This document shows, in pieces, positions 46,886 to 58,649 of a stretch of 64,000 nt of DNA (position 1 is its first letter; every line of letters begins with the position of its first letter). The stretch is taken from positions 40,210,501 to 40,274,500 of the forward strand of contig NC_133558.1 in assembly GCF_048773025.1 (NCBI RefSeq). The letters run 5' to 3'. The position numbers and the translations under genes were made by a program. The notes beneath the pieces are model-generated. The model was given only the letters and a program-made list of their open reading frames with translations, was not told the origin of the DNA and made no database searches. The DNA is from Camelus bactrianus (Eukaryota; Chordata; Mammalia; Artiodactyla; Camelidae).

Positions 46886-47640
46886 TTCTGAAATCCTATT
46901 CCACTGTCTGGATGCATCCACTCACCTACTGAGGGACATCCTGTGCACATCCACGTTTGAATTAAGCTATGAATAAAGCATCTGTAGACATTTATAAACC
47001 ATAAACATCGCTGCACAGATTTGGGGTGGACATGAGTTTTCAGCCCATTTGAACAGGTGAGTGTCTAGGAATGCAGTTGCTGGGTTGTATGGCAAGATTA
47101 GGTTTAGATTTTGGAGAAACTGCCGAGCTCTCCTGCAGATGGGCTTTTCCGTTTTGCACCCACCCGCAGCGGAGGAGGCCTCCTGCTGCCCCACACCCTC
47201 ACCAGCGCTGGGAGGTGCCGGGTTTCGTTGTTGCTTCTGGACGTCTACCGTTCTAACAGATGCGTGGTGGTCTTACTCGTTTTCAGTTACAGTCTCCAAC
47301 GACGTAGGATGTGGAGGAAACTTGTGCTTCCTTCTCTGCATCTGTGAGTCTTCTTAGGTGAGAGGTCTGTCCAGGGCTTTTAGTCATTTTTAACTGGGTT
47401 GTTTGTTTCCTTGTTGCTGACTTTTAACAGTTCTCTGCATATTTCGGACACGAGTCCTTTATCAGATATGAGGTTTGCAAATGTGTGATTCTCCCGGTCT
47501 CTGGCCTGCCTTTCATTCTCTTGACAGTGTCTTCCACAGGCAGGCATTTTCCACTTCAGTTAAGTTCCACTAACTATGTTTCCTTTTCACAAAGTGCGCT
47601 TTTTGATTGTACCTACAAACTCACTGCCAAAATCATCCCT

Positions 47641-48435
47641 CCAGTTGGTGCTCCTGACCGGCTGATCTACACGTGCCCAGGAAGAAGGCCTGTCAGAGAC
47701 TGCCCGAGGGTGGAGCAGTGAGGCGGGTGGCTCCCACAGTCTGAGGGAGGTACAGAGCGCCCCACCTGCGGAGAGGCTGGGGCCAGCCTCCCGGAGCTCA
47801 TTCCAGAGGGAACCACAGGCCGTGGGCTGTCGGGATCATCTGAGCTGACCATGCCAAGCCTCCCGTTCAGGATGACAGCCCACACCAGCCACTGGGGTAG
47901 GCACTGCAGGGAGAGGCTGCCCCCACCTGAGCCTCTTCAGTGCCTCTAGAACATTCTGTCACGTGGAGTCAGATGGAGCCGAGTTCCCATGGTGCTGTAA
48001 AGTGGACTTGGGGGTGAAGTGTCACAAGACCCCTGGGTTGCTGTGCAGCCCACACCTCTAGGGATGACTGTGGTGAACATGGAAGGTACTGGTCCCAGGC
48101 TCCTGAGAGAAGCCAGCCCACGGGGGACACGTCCTGTGGCGAACACGTCCTGTGGCGCACTGTGCAGGGCTGGGAGCCTGAAGGATTCCACCTACCTGGC
48201 TCAGACACCCCCACTCTGCCCAAAAGGCCAGGACAGCCTGAAGCTGTTCTGGGATCCAAGGGTGGTGACTGAGGCCTGGAAGCTGGGTCAGAACACACCA
48301 CTTTTTCTTCTGTTGCCAAAAGAAATGGGAGGTTCAGAGCAGTAATGCTTGTCCAGGGCATCCAGGGGGTTAGGGGAGTAAGCTGCAGGCGTGGCATCTG
48401 GTTCAAGGAAATGTCTCAAGCTACGCGAGGGGCCC
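47641..48435. other. GC-rich non-coding DNA
   Basis: No gene recognised. Confidence 0.4.
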
Positions 48436-48768
48436 TTCAGTTAGGGACAGCTGGGCCTCTGTGTCTGTGGGAGATTGAACCCAGGGCTCCCTCAGACACC
48501 AAAACCCGCTGATGCTCAAGCCTCTTCTGTCAAGCGGTGTAGTGTGTGCACGTACATCCTCCAGGCACGTTCTCCAGTAAGGGTTACTCCTCCCTAGGCT
48601 ACTTATGACCCCTAATGCAACGTCAGTGCGATGTGAATAGTTGCCAGTGTGTGGCCAATTCCAGTTGCTTTAGGGAATATTCTGGGATTTTGGGGGGGGG
48701 GGTTACATATTTTTAACTCACGGATGGATGCTTGGATGCGGATATGGCAGAGTCGGATGGCCAAATGC
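48436..48768 (+). mobile_element. MER2-like non-autonomous DNA transposon
   Basis: About 330 bp with the MER2 (TcMar-Tigger) layout. Left end CAGTTAGGGACAGCTGGGCC, then GGGAGATTGAACCCAGGGCT, ACCAAAACCCGCTGATGCTC, GTACATCCTCCAGG, AATAGTTGCCAG, and the right end GATGCGGATATGGCAGAGTC. Terminal inverted-repeat character is visible but decayed. No transposase, as expected for the family. Confidence 0.72.
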
Positions 48769-48819
48769 ACTCATTTTTATTAGCACAAGATATCAGCCTT
48801 TGAAAAGGTTTCTGTTCTT

Positions 48820-49350
48820 TTTTTAAAAAAAAAAATTTTTATTGAGTTATAGTCATTTAACAATGTTGTGCCAAATTCCAGGGTACAGCACAGTTTTCCA
48901 GTTATACACGAACATACATATATTCATTGTCACATTTTTTTTCACTGTGAGCCACCACAAGATCTTGTATATATTTCCCTGTGCTACACAGTATAGTCTT
49001 GTTTATCTAGTCTACATATGCCTGTCAGTGTCTCCAGATTTTGAAATCACACTCTGTCCCTTCCCACCCCCTCCCCACTGGCAACCACAAGTTTGTATTC
49101 TATGTCGATGAGTCTGTTTCTGTTTTGTATTTATGTTCTTTTATTTTTAGATTCCATGTATGAGTGATCTCATATGGTATTTTTTTTTTTCTCTTTCTGA
49201 CTTACTTCACTTAGAATGACATTCTCCGGGAACATCCATGTTGCTGCAAATGGCGTTATGTTGTCGTTTTTAATGGCTGACTAGTGTTCCATTGTATAAA
49301 TATACCACATCTTCTTTATCCAGTCATCTGTTGATGCACACGAAAAGGTT
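48820..49350 (-). mobile_element. Young LINE-1 3' end
   Basis: Antisense 3' end: A-rich tail complement (48828-48840), GGTACAGCACAGTTTTCCAG, CCCTGTGCTACACAG, AACCACAAGTTTGTATTC, CTTACTTCACTTAGAATGAC, TCCATGTTGCTGCAAATGGC. 5'-truncated at about 530 bp. Well preserved, so relatively recent. Confidence 0.85.
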
Positions 49351-51298
49351 TCTATTCTTAATCAAATTCCCCTAAGCCCCACCACGTCCAAGGCAGGCCC
49401 CAAGTTCTATGCTGATGAGCACAGGCCTCTGTCCAGTGTTACCGAGCTGGCCTCAGACTGGATGCATCGCCTGGTGGTCACTTCAGATTTACGGCCCCCA
49501 CTGCCCATCCCAGGATCCGCACATGCACCCAATGGCCTGCAGAAGCCAGTCGGAGGTGGGCAGAGGGGACCAGGGGGTACTGCACATCTGTGCTGGGAGG
49601 ACCGTGGTGCACTGCAGAACTGTGCTGGGAGGACAAGGATGCGCTGCAGAACTGTGATGGAGGAGGCACTGCAGATCTGTCCTGGGAGGACCAGGGTGCA
49701 CTGGAAATCATCCACAGGAGCCAGTACAGGGAGCCGCCTGCTCCCTACACACCAGACTTCCACAAAGTCTGACCTCTATTGTCGGAGGACACATGGAGGG
49801 CCAGCGTCACGGGTGGTTAAAGAATTTATCAAAGGCCAGGAGGAGTTCAAGAACAAAGGAAAGTTTAACAGTTACGCTGCTACAGTGGGCCGCACAGACG
49901 ACAGGTGCCCGCGTGTCCACCGAGTGGGAACGTGCAGGGTCTTTTAAGAGGAAGGGGCTGTGAACACAAAGGGACTAGGGAACAGCCTTCTGACTGTCTG
50001 TAAGTGAGGTGAGAGGCTTTGGTTCTTGGGGGGATAGTGGATTTATGACTCCCGTAAGATGGAGACGTGGGCTGACGCCAGCAAGACCGTGGGACTCATG
50101 ACTGATCAGGGGAGACGGGCTGAGCCACGTCGGCCTGAGCTGCGGTGAGGCTGGTCGTTTCCCAGGGCTGTCAATTCTGCCAAGGCAGACACCCGCCAGG
50201 AGTTTATCTTCTGAGGAGGAGCAGGCAGGCGCCGAAGGGCTGGAGGTTTGGGGGCACAGGGCCTCGGCAGGCACCAGCTGCCACTGGCTCCGTGACCGGC
50301 AACAGCTCAGAAAGCCACGCAGTCTGCACAGCCCTCCTGTCGCCAGCCAGGAGGGGACCAGTGATGACCACGCCCATCATTTTGTCCCTGCGTCCGACTT
50401 AGGACCCACAGGGGGAAGCCGGACGTGCCCCCAGCCGTCACAGGGCCCCCTTCTCGCCCCTCGTCCCGTTTCTCCAGGTTCACAGCCCCCATCAGGCACC
50501 CCTGAGCTCTCCCTTTTTCCACAAAGAAGCTGTCCATACACAGAAAATATTTTAACACATTAACATATACATCGTGTACTACGCATACCTGTAGTACGTG
50601 TGTCTGTCGCAGACCTGCATGTGTGTGCAGTAACACCCAGCAGCACTCACACACGATACAAGCACCGAGCTCCCCCGGCCCCTCCCTGCCTGGAGGCCTT
50701 GCAGAGCCCGGGGACGGGCGCAGACTCCCTGGCTGCAGCAGCTCCGAGAACCCAGCCTTTGCCTGTCCTATTAGAGTGCCCGCCACACCCTCACCAGGGA
50801 AGGGAGAGGTGCCCACCAGGGCTAGGAGGACAGGAGGGCTCAAGTTAAGGCCTGGTACCCTGGTCTGCAGTGGGCCATGTTGGCAGCATCCCTGTGGGAG
50901 GCAGGGAACAGGTGACCACCAGGACTCCCACTGCCCCCTGGGGTCCCTGGCACCAGTTGCCCCACCCCACACACCCAATGAGGCGCCTCTGCTGCGCCTG
51001 GACTCCCCCAGGTCATCTGAGACAGCACCCACCCAGAGAAACGGGAACTTCAGGAAGCAGGCGGTGCCACCGGTTTCAGTCCCGTTCTTAGTGTTCGCAG
51101 GGTGGTGGTTAGGGGGTTCACACTCCAGGTCCACAACTGAATTCCTAGGAAGTTCAGCTACCACTTCCTAGAAAGTGGGGCTGCGGACAAAGCGCCCAGC
51201 CTGGAGGAGCACAGGTGCCTGGGACAGAGCAGGGAAGGGGAAGGGGTGCCCAGGGGACCCAGGCTGCACGGGAGCCACCTCCACAGCTTCCGCCTTCA
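49351..51298. other. GC-rich flank 5' of the second S-gamma array
   Basis: No confident exon. In a normal IGHG locus the non-coding I-gamma exon and its promoter lie just here, upstream of the switch region. A donor-like CAGTGAGTGGG has its GT at 51299, directly before the first S-gamma unit. A short minisatellite occupies 49570-49710. Confidence 0.45.
49570..49710 (+). repeat. ~40-bp minisatellite
   Basis: Three to four degenerate units containing TGCTGGGAGGAC and GCACTGCAGAACTG. Confidence 0.75.
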
Positions 51299-51303
51299 GT
51301 GAG

Positions 51304-53520
51304 TGGGGTCCAGGAGGGACAGGGACAGATGAAGCGCAGGGGGGCAATGAAGGGGAGACCCCACCTCAGGGAAGGGACCCCACAGAGGGTCCAGGAGGAC
51401 AGGGACAATCATAGTGCAGGGGGGCAATAAAGGGGACCCCCCCACCTCAGGGACAGGAGCCCACAGGGGGACCATGAGGACAGGGACAGACAGAGTGCAG
51501 GGGGGCAACGAAGGGGAGACCCCACCTCAAGGACTGGTCCCCACAGAGGTGCAGGAGGGACACGGACAGACAGAGTGCAGGGAGGCAGTGAATGGGAGAC
51601 CCCACATCAGGGACGGGTCCCCACAGAGGGTCCGGAAGGTCATTTACAGATAGAGTGCAGGGGGGCAATTAAGGGAAGACCCTATCTTAGAGACGAGACC
51701 CCACAGGGGGTCCAGGAAGACAGGGACAAGCAGAGTGCAGTGGGGCCATGTAGGGGAGACCCCACCTCAGGGGCGGTACCCCACAGACGGTCCAGGATGA
51801 CAGGGACAATCACAGTCCAGGGGGGCAGTGAAAGGGAAACCTCACCTCAGCTACGGGAGCCCAAACAGTGTCCAGGAGGAAAGAGACGGATAGACTGCAA
51901 GGGGGCAATGAAAAGGAGATCCAACCTTAGGGACACCACAGAGGGTCCAGGAAGACTGGGACAGACGGAATGCAGGGGGGCAATGAAGGGGAGACCCCAC
52001 ATCAAGGATGGGAACCCACAGAGGGTCTAGGAGGGACAGGGACAGACAGAGTGCAGGGGGGCAACGAATGGGACACCCCAACTCAGGGACACCACAGAGG
52101 GTCCAGGAGGGACAGGGACAAACAGAGTGCAGTGTGGCATTGAAGGGGAAACCCCAACTGAGGGTCACCACAGAGGGTCCAGGAGGGACAGGGGCAGACA
52201 GAGTGCAGGAGGCAATGAACGGGAGACCCCACCTCAGGGACGGGACCCCAAAGAGTTTCCAGGAGGATAGGGACAGGCAGTGTGCAGGGGTCAATGAAGG
52301 GGAGACCCCAACTCAGGGACCCCACAGAGGGTCCAGAATGGACAGCGACAGCTGGATTGAAGGGGGGCAATGAAAAGAGACCCCACCTCAGGGATGGAAC
52401 CGCACAGAGGGTCTGCTAGGGACAGGGACAGAGTTCAGGATGTAATGAAAGGGAGACCCCAACCTCAGGGATGGGACCCCACAGAGGGTCCAGGAGGGAC
52501 TGGGACAGATAGAGTGCAGGGAGGCATGAAGAGGAGACCCCATCTCAGGTACAGGACCCCACAGAGGGTCTAGGAGGATAGGGACAGACAGAGTGCAAGG
52601 GGGCATTGAACGTGAGACCCCACCTCAGGGACAGGACCCCACAGAGGTTCAAGGAGGGACAGGGAAAGAGTGAAGGGTGTAATGAAAGGGAGACCCCCAC
52701 CTCATTGATGGGACCCCACAGAGGGTCCAAGAGGAAGAGGGACAGACAGAGTGCAGGGGGGCAATAAAGGGGAGAACCCACCTCAAGGACCCCTCATGGG
52801 GTCCAGGAGGGTCAGGGACAGGTAGAGTGCAGGGGGCAATGAAGGAGAGACCCCACCTGAGGGACGGGATCCCATAGAAGGTCCATAATGACAGGGACAG
52901 ACCGAGTGCATGGGGGCATTTAAGGGGAGACCCCACGCAGGGATTGGACCCCACAGAGGGTCCAGTAGGGACAGGGACAGGGTGCAGTGGGGCAATTAAC
53001 GGGAGACCCCAGCTCAGGGATGGGACCCCACAGAGGGTCCAGGAGGAATCGGGATAGACAGAGTGCAGGAGGACGATGAAAGGGAGACCACCACCTCATG
53101 GAATGGACCCCACAGAAAACCAGGTTTGACAGGGACAGAGAGAGTGCAGGGGGGCAATGAAAGGGAGACCCAACCTCAGGGACCCAACCCTGAGGTGGGT
53201 TCTCCCCTTTATTCCCCCCCCCCGGCACTGTGTCTGTCCCTGTCCTTTGGACATTCTGTGGTGTCCTGTCCCTGAAGAGGGGTCTCCGCTTCATTGCAAC
53301 TTGCGCTCTGTCTGTCCCTGTCCCTCCTGGACCATCTGTGGTGTCCCTGAGTGGGGGTCTCCCTTAATGCCTCCCACAGAGGGTCCAGGAGGGACAGGGA
53401 CAGAGAGTTCAGAGGGGCAATGAAGCGGAGACCCCACCTCAGGTATGGGACCCCACAGAGTGTCCAGGAGGGATAGGGACAGAGTGCAGGGGGGCAATGA
53501 AAGGTAGAAGCCCATCTCAT
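51304..53520 (+). repeat. S-gamma switch tandem array (orphan)
   Basis: About 28 units of the same ~70-82-bp S-gamma repeat as 12859-13955, G-rich on the plus strand (CCACAGAGGGTCCAGGAGGG, ACAGGGACAGACAGAGTGCA, GAGACCCCACCTCAGGG). Positions about 52897-53175 are almost identical to 13079-13357. The array contains an inverted piece (53187-53370). No CH1 or other constant exon follows within the window; unrelated DNA begins near 53521. Confidence 0.88.
53187..53370 (-). repeat. Inverted S-gamma segment
   Basis: Within the plus-oriented array the repeat switches to C-rich: TGTCTGTCCCTGTCC, TCCCTCCTGGACCATCTG. The left junction is a hairpin: ACCTCAGGG, six bases, CCCTGAGGT (about 53172-53195). 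Confidence 0.85.
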
Positions 53521-55370
53521 GAGGTCCCTGCTGGATCTAAAATTCTAGATCTCCTGCTGTACTCACTATAATTTCCCCTTCTGTCTTGATAGACTACCTC
53601 ATCTGCACTTTCAATCTGTCAAGGGACACTTATTCTGAGTTGCCAAAGGCTTCTGCACCAGGTGAGGCTGGGAGGAGGCAGCAAGTAAACAATTATAATA
53701 CAAGCATGACAAATGCTCTGACAGGAATTACATACAGAACATGTGGGATCATTGAAGAGGAGAAGTCTAAATCAGTCCAGGAGGTAACAGAAGGTTAGGG
53801 AAGCAATGCCAGAGGCAATGGAGTCTTCAAAGGGTTTTAAAGCCAGGTAAAAATGGGCAATGAGAAGGTGGTGAGAGACACATGCAATGAGAACAGTATG
53901 TTCAGAGCTGAAGGCACGGGGTAAGAGAGGGGAGACACACGTGCCAAACTGCAAGTAGCTGGATACCTGCAGGCTGAAACAGCACGTGTAGGGGTGGGCG
54001 GAGAGGCAGGAGACAAGGCCGTAGTCAGGTCATTCTTAATGCCTCTCTGTCTGAATTTCCTCCTGAAGGCAAACAGTATCCATGAATCCTCTTAGGAAGG
54101 GGCATGACAAAGGTACAACTGTGGTAAGGGCAGTGGAGATGGGGAAGAGAGGAAGGATTTGTAGATATGTAGGAGCTGGTACTGCCAGCTCACTGGCTGA
54201 GTGGGCGAGGTGAGGGAAAGGAAGGAATTTAGGAAGACTCCCATGTTTCTGGCTCAGCAGATGGAGAGATGGGCAGGAAATCACGGCATGAGGCAACGTG
54301 AGCAGGGAAAGGGCAGGAAAATGGAATTCTAGATGCACATGGAACATTGTTAGGTGGCTAGGGGAGGGGGGAGGGGGGACGTGTGGCTAAGTAGACAGAG
54401 ACACGGGATATTAGAAGAGAGTGGGCAGAGGTGCTAAGCTGCCAGCCTGCTTCCATCTTCACTGGCAAGAAGACTGGTCTTCAAATCAGAAATGGCAGAA
54501 CAAACACAATAAAGAGAAAAGTGAAGCCCCAGATAGGTGAGGTGAGAGAAAGAGAGTATCTAGTCAATTGAAATGATTTCAAGTCCCCTGCTTAGGTGAG
54601 TTACACACCAAGCCTGCTGAAAGAAATCGCAGATGTAATCTCGAGACACGACTGGTAGACTTCAAGAAATTGTGGAGACTATAAGACAAGAGGAGGACAA
54701 CTGTTTTCCAGATTTTCAAAGTGAAGAGAAAAAGACTATAATGGGAAATATTCAGAGAAGTTTCACACCATTTATGACAAAAATTCTAGAATGGCTTATT
54801 ACATAGATAGCTTATAATTACTTCAGTTAATGCACACAGCTCAGAAGAAGCAAGGAGCGGGTGTTGTTTGCTATCTGATGGAAGTCTGTTTGCACTGGTA
54901 GTTTGTCCAGACTGATTGTGGCCTGTCTCCTCTCCCTTCCTAAGCACAAAGTGAGTTGTCTGGCCTGCAGTATGAACTCAAGCTTCTCTATCTGTGATTT
55001 GTTGCCTGTGGTACTCAGCCTGTATGTGGCCCTTTATGAAAACAGACTGACAATTTAAATAAAGAAATTCAAAGTCTGAATTCTCCAAGAAATCCAGCAT
55101 CACCTGTCTGGGTACCCCAGGGAACCGACAAGCAGCATTAACCTCTGTAGTTATTAGCCTAACATCAGTAAACCTTTGTCTATTAGAATCCTACTACCTT
55201 ATTTTTTGGTGCTATTTTTTTCTTTACACATACTCACTTTAAAGTGAGAACAGGAAACAATAAAGCAAATGTGGTGGAGCATGATGGGGGGAAGGCAGCC
55301 TTGTCTTACCAACATGTCTATTCCTGGCAGGCTAAGATACAATGTAAAATATGTACATTAAAATATATAT

Positions 55371-55406
<36 letters not shown>

Positions 55407-56073
55407 CATTAGTCTTTCAGAGACCTTCTTAGAACCTTAAAAAAACAAAAAAGGCAGCCTATTCAAGACCCAGATGGCTCTCCTGAACTAAAGTAAATCC
55501 CCTGGGGGATGTCACCAGTCTCACATTTTACAATTATATGATCATACAAATCAAGCAATATTGGGTTAAAGTTCCCTTCATAAAACAAAACAAAGCAAAA
55601 CATAATGAAAACCACAACCAAAATCCAAGACATGAAGACTAATATTAAAAAGACCTTTTAGAACCAGGTCTCATATTCAGATCTGTTTGGTTAATATACA
55701 GTCATTTATTAAAGCTGAAAATGATTTTTGACTCTGTATAACCTCTTTTGACATTATCCTGTTAAGTCCCTAGCCAATACAAAGTGAGACTTGACTAGGA
55801 GGTAAGCTATATCCAGGGTGAGGCCCTAGTCCTCTTCCTCCACAGGCCTAATCCAGTCCCTCCACCAGTCTAATTTTGGTGCATCTCCTCACCAGAAAAT
55901 CCAAACAAGCACCTTGTACATCTTTGTCCCTTCCTTTCCATCCCCCTTCTTGATATTTAGAGCAAAGAACAGAAGAGTATCTTCACTGAAATTGCTGGGA
56001 TCATCAATGTATCAAAACATAATTGCACGTGTGTTCCATTTTAAAAGGAATGAATGAAAAGGAATCTTCTTAC
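53521..56073. other. Intronic DNA 3' of the BTBD9-like exon
   Basis: Moderate-GC non-coding DNA. 53780-54330 resembles a common old mammalian interspersed repeat that I cannot name with certainty. A (CA)n tract is at 55373-55405. No exon seen. Confidence 0.5.
55373..55405 (+). repeat. (CA)n microsatellite
   Basis: About 16 uninterrupted CA units. Confidence 0.95.
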
Positions 56074-56263
56074 CGTATTGACCCGATCATGTATGGCTGT
56101 GCCAGCTGAACCACAATTGCACCACTTCCTAGCTGATGACATGTGTAGCCAGAATCCCAATCATAATTCTTGGTGTCCCCGTTCAACAAGGCATTTCGGC
56201 TCTGACTGACTCCTTCAATCACACTGGCACAATCGGCAATTGTTGCAACATTCTCCATGGGAA
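56074..56263 (-). CDS. BTBD9: BTBD9 internal exon (discoidin-like domain)
   Basis: 190-bp internal exon on the minus strand with acceptor GGATTCACAG and donor CG|GTAAGA, open throughout (62 full codons, split codons at both ends). The translation contains VPMENVATIADCASVIEG and NGDTKNYDWDSGYTCHQLG, ending AQPYMIGSI. I recognise this as the F5/8 type C (discoidin-like) region in the C-terminal half of BTBD9, a BTB-BACK protein linked to CUL3-type adaptor function and to restless legs syndrome in humans. The match is from memory. Only this exon is seen; the next exon downstream (expected to begin LLLWDCDD) would lie left of 53.5 kb and is not visible here, and the previous one would lie right of 64 kb. 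No sign of a processed copy, since both splice sites are good. Confidence 0.8.
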
Positions 56264-58649
56264 CTGTGAATCCAACACAAGATTCAGCATCAAGATAAAG
56301 AAGCCAAATATATCCCAATAGTGTGCTATGAACAAAATTAATTACTATCAACGATAAAACAGAATTAGAGCATCTTGATTATCTCAAGTCATGAACACAT
56401 TTTCCACACCCAATAGCTTTTTAAAAAGTTGAGCCTAAGGTTGGAATGAACCAAACCACATATAGTAATCAGTCCTAAAGAATTTTATTATAAAGAAACA
56501 TGATATACTATAAAATACAGAATGCATAAATACACTGCGAAATATTACTACAATGGGAAACCACACAGTAATTGAGATTAATGAACTACAGCTATATACA
56601 AATGAGTGAATCAAAAAACAATATTGAGTGAAAAAAACAAGACACAGAAAAATATGGTGTATGAGTTCATTTACACAAAGGTTTTTAAAAAGGCAAAACT
56701 AAAAATTTACTCTGTTTAGGAATACATGCATAAACACAAAACTAAAAAGGAAATTCAGGGAATTATTACACTAAATCCAGGATTATCTGTCTGGGAAGAG
56801 GGGAGATGAAATCTTGGAGGGGCCGCAAAACTACAGGTCTTGTTCTATTCTCAAGCTAGGCAATAGGTACACAGACACATGTTTTATCAGTATTCTCTAA
56901 AGTGTACATATTTATTACACTTAATTTGTTTAAAGTAGCTTGATATATATAGATTCAGTATTTCAGAATTCACAAAGCAGGAAAACAACCCAGGACATGG
57001 TATTAATCCCTTTTCAGAATATACAGTTGCCTTCAGGCATGATTCATTTCCCATTTTTATTTGTTTACTATTCTGAGCATTTCAACACATATGCTTGTCT
57101 CTTTGTTCATGAACTGCTGTATTTTGAAACACCAGCTGTTTTGATTCTGAGTCTGTCTATATACATCAACCTGTTCATTTATAAAAGTCTAGGGTTTCCA
57201 CAAAATGATAGCTGTCCAAAAATGATGTAAATTCTCTAAACACTGAGAAGAGAATGATAAGAGGTGAGGGCCTTTTAAGTCCCTTGGGACCTTTTTCGTG
57301 CATTTACTGGTGCTGGGGTTTTCTTCAGACATTTAAGTTATTTTCCCCAAATCTACAATTAACCTTAGCTACTCTCATTCAAGACTTGCAGCTTACTTTA
57401 CACGATTTTTAAGTGGATTAAAAAAAGACAATTTCTCATTAGATACATACTGTATTTTCAGTAATAATATATTCTGTGAAAAGAGAGAAGGTGAGAAGTA
57501 CTACTATCATGCCAAAACATTTCTTACTTTCTAATGATGTGGAAAATAATGTTCCACATATCTTCTAAGCAACGTGTTTATTTTCCAAAGTTGGGCATGC
57601 CTGTACTTGAGCCCTCATCTTATATACCTTCACTACTTGCTTTGTTTCCTGCAGATGAGAACAGCCATCCACAGATAAAGGAGAGAGAAAGGAAATGAAG
57701 AAGGGAGAGGGGATGGATTTTCTGCAGATGAATCCCTTGACTATGAAGCTTAACTCCAAAGCAACAAGCAAAAACATTCATGAAATAACCTGTGGGGACA
57801 GTTTCCTGGCAGAGAAGGGGCTTAGAGACAAGTCCTCCATGATTTCGAAAGGAGAAGAGATAAAGGACTATGTTTAGAGGCTAAGTCATGGTACCTCTAT
57901 TTCATGGAAAAGGGGAAAAGGGGAAGTATTCTGTGATTTGGAAGAGAGAACTTAAGGAAGTGGCATAAGATACACAGTAAACTGAGCTGAGACATAAAAT
58001 CATACTGTAGGCAGCCTTAGGCTGCAGTAACAGTCTCCATTCTCCCAGGTGCTTAAATAGCACACATTTATTTTTCACCCACCCTATGCATTCACTGATG
58101 ATCAGCAAGGTGGCTCTGAGCACCGTATCACTCAGGGAACCTTGTGACGGAGGCTTTGTAGTGACATGTGCTTCCTTAATCACAGCAGCAGTGAGAAGAG
58201 AGTGAACTGGCTCTTAAGACTCTTCCCCCAAAGCAACACACATCACTTTGCTCACATTTTTTTATTAGCTAAGGCAAGTCACAGGGTCTCACCTAACTTC
58301 AAAGGGAGTAGGAGAGGGCTACCTTGCTCTGTGACCAAAAGAAGGAATATTTGGCCAACAATATTAACATCTACAACAAACATTAAACCAGGCTGCAGGA
58401 ACATTCAATGGACAGATAAATCTAGTTTAGTTGCGTAAAGTCTATAAAATATTTCAATGTATAAATATACCAACGGGACATTTGGATTGTTACTGCTGTT
58501 TTGTGATTACAAACAAGTGTCTTCTTGTGCACACAGGTAAGAGTTTCTTCAAGGAATGTATGAGATGTGTGTGTGTGTGCATGGATATATGGAAGTGGAA
58601 TTACACTCATGGCTGAGTCACCCCACTGGCAGGGTGCCAATCCTTTTTC
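56264..58649. other. Intronic DNA 5' of the BTBD9-like exon
   Basis: AT-rich non-coding DNA with one L1M 3' fragment (listed separately). No exon recognised. Confidence 0.5.
56530..56940 (+). mobile_element. Old L1M 3' fragment
   Basis: Sense blocks in L1M order: ATGAACTACAGCTATATAC, ATATTGAGTGAAAAAAAC, TGAGTTCATTTACACAAAG and GTCTGGGAAGAGGGGAGATG. Confidence 0.65.

Larger units (their letters stand above)
45345..47640 (-). mobile_element. L1MB-type LINE 3' region with nested insertions
   Basis: Antisense old L1. Blocks occur in the usual order: AGGCTAACAGATATGTTGAG, GAGTTTTGACAAATGCATGA, then after an interruption TTCCACTGTCTGGATGCATC, TGAATAAAGCATCTGTAGAC, CATGAGTTTTCAGCCCATTT, and TCTCTTGACAGTGTCTTCCA. 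The interruption at about 45945-46885 contains a Vic SINE and two other L1 pieces, showing later insertions or rearrangement. Confidence 0.8.

Noticed and set aside
56074-56263. Processed pseudogene of BTBD9
   Set aside because: Only one exon is present and it is flanked by consensus acceptor and donor sites in intron-like DNA.
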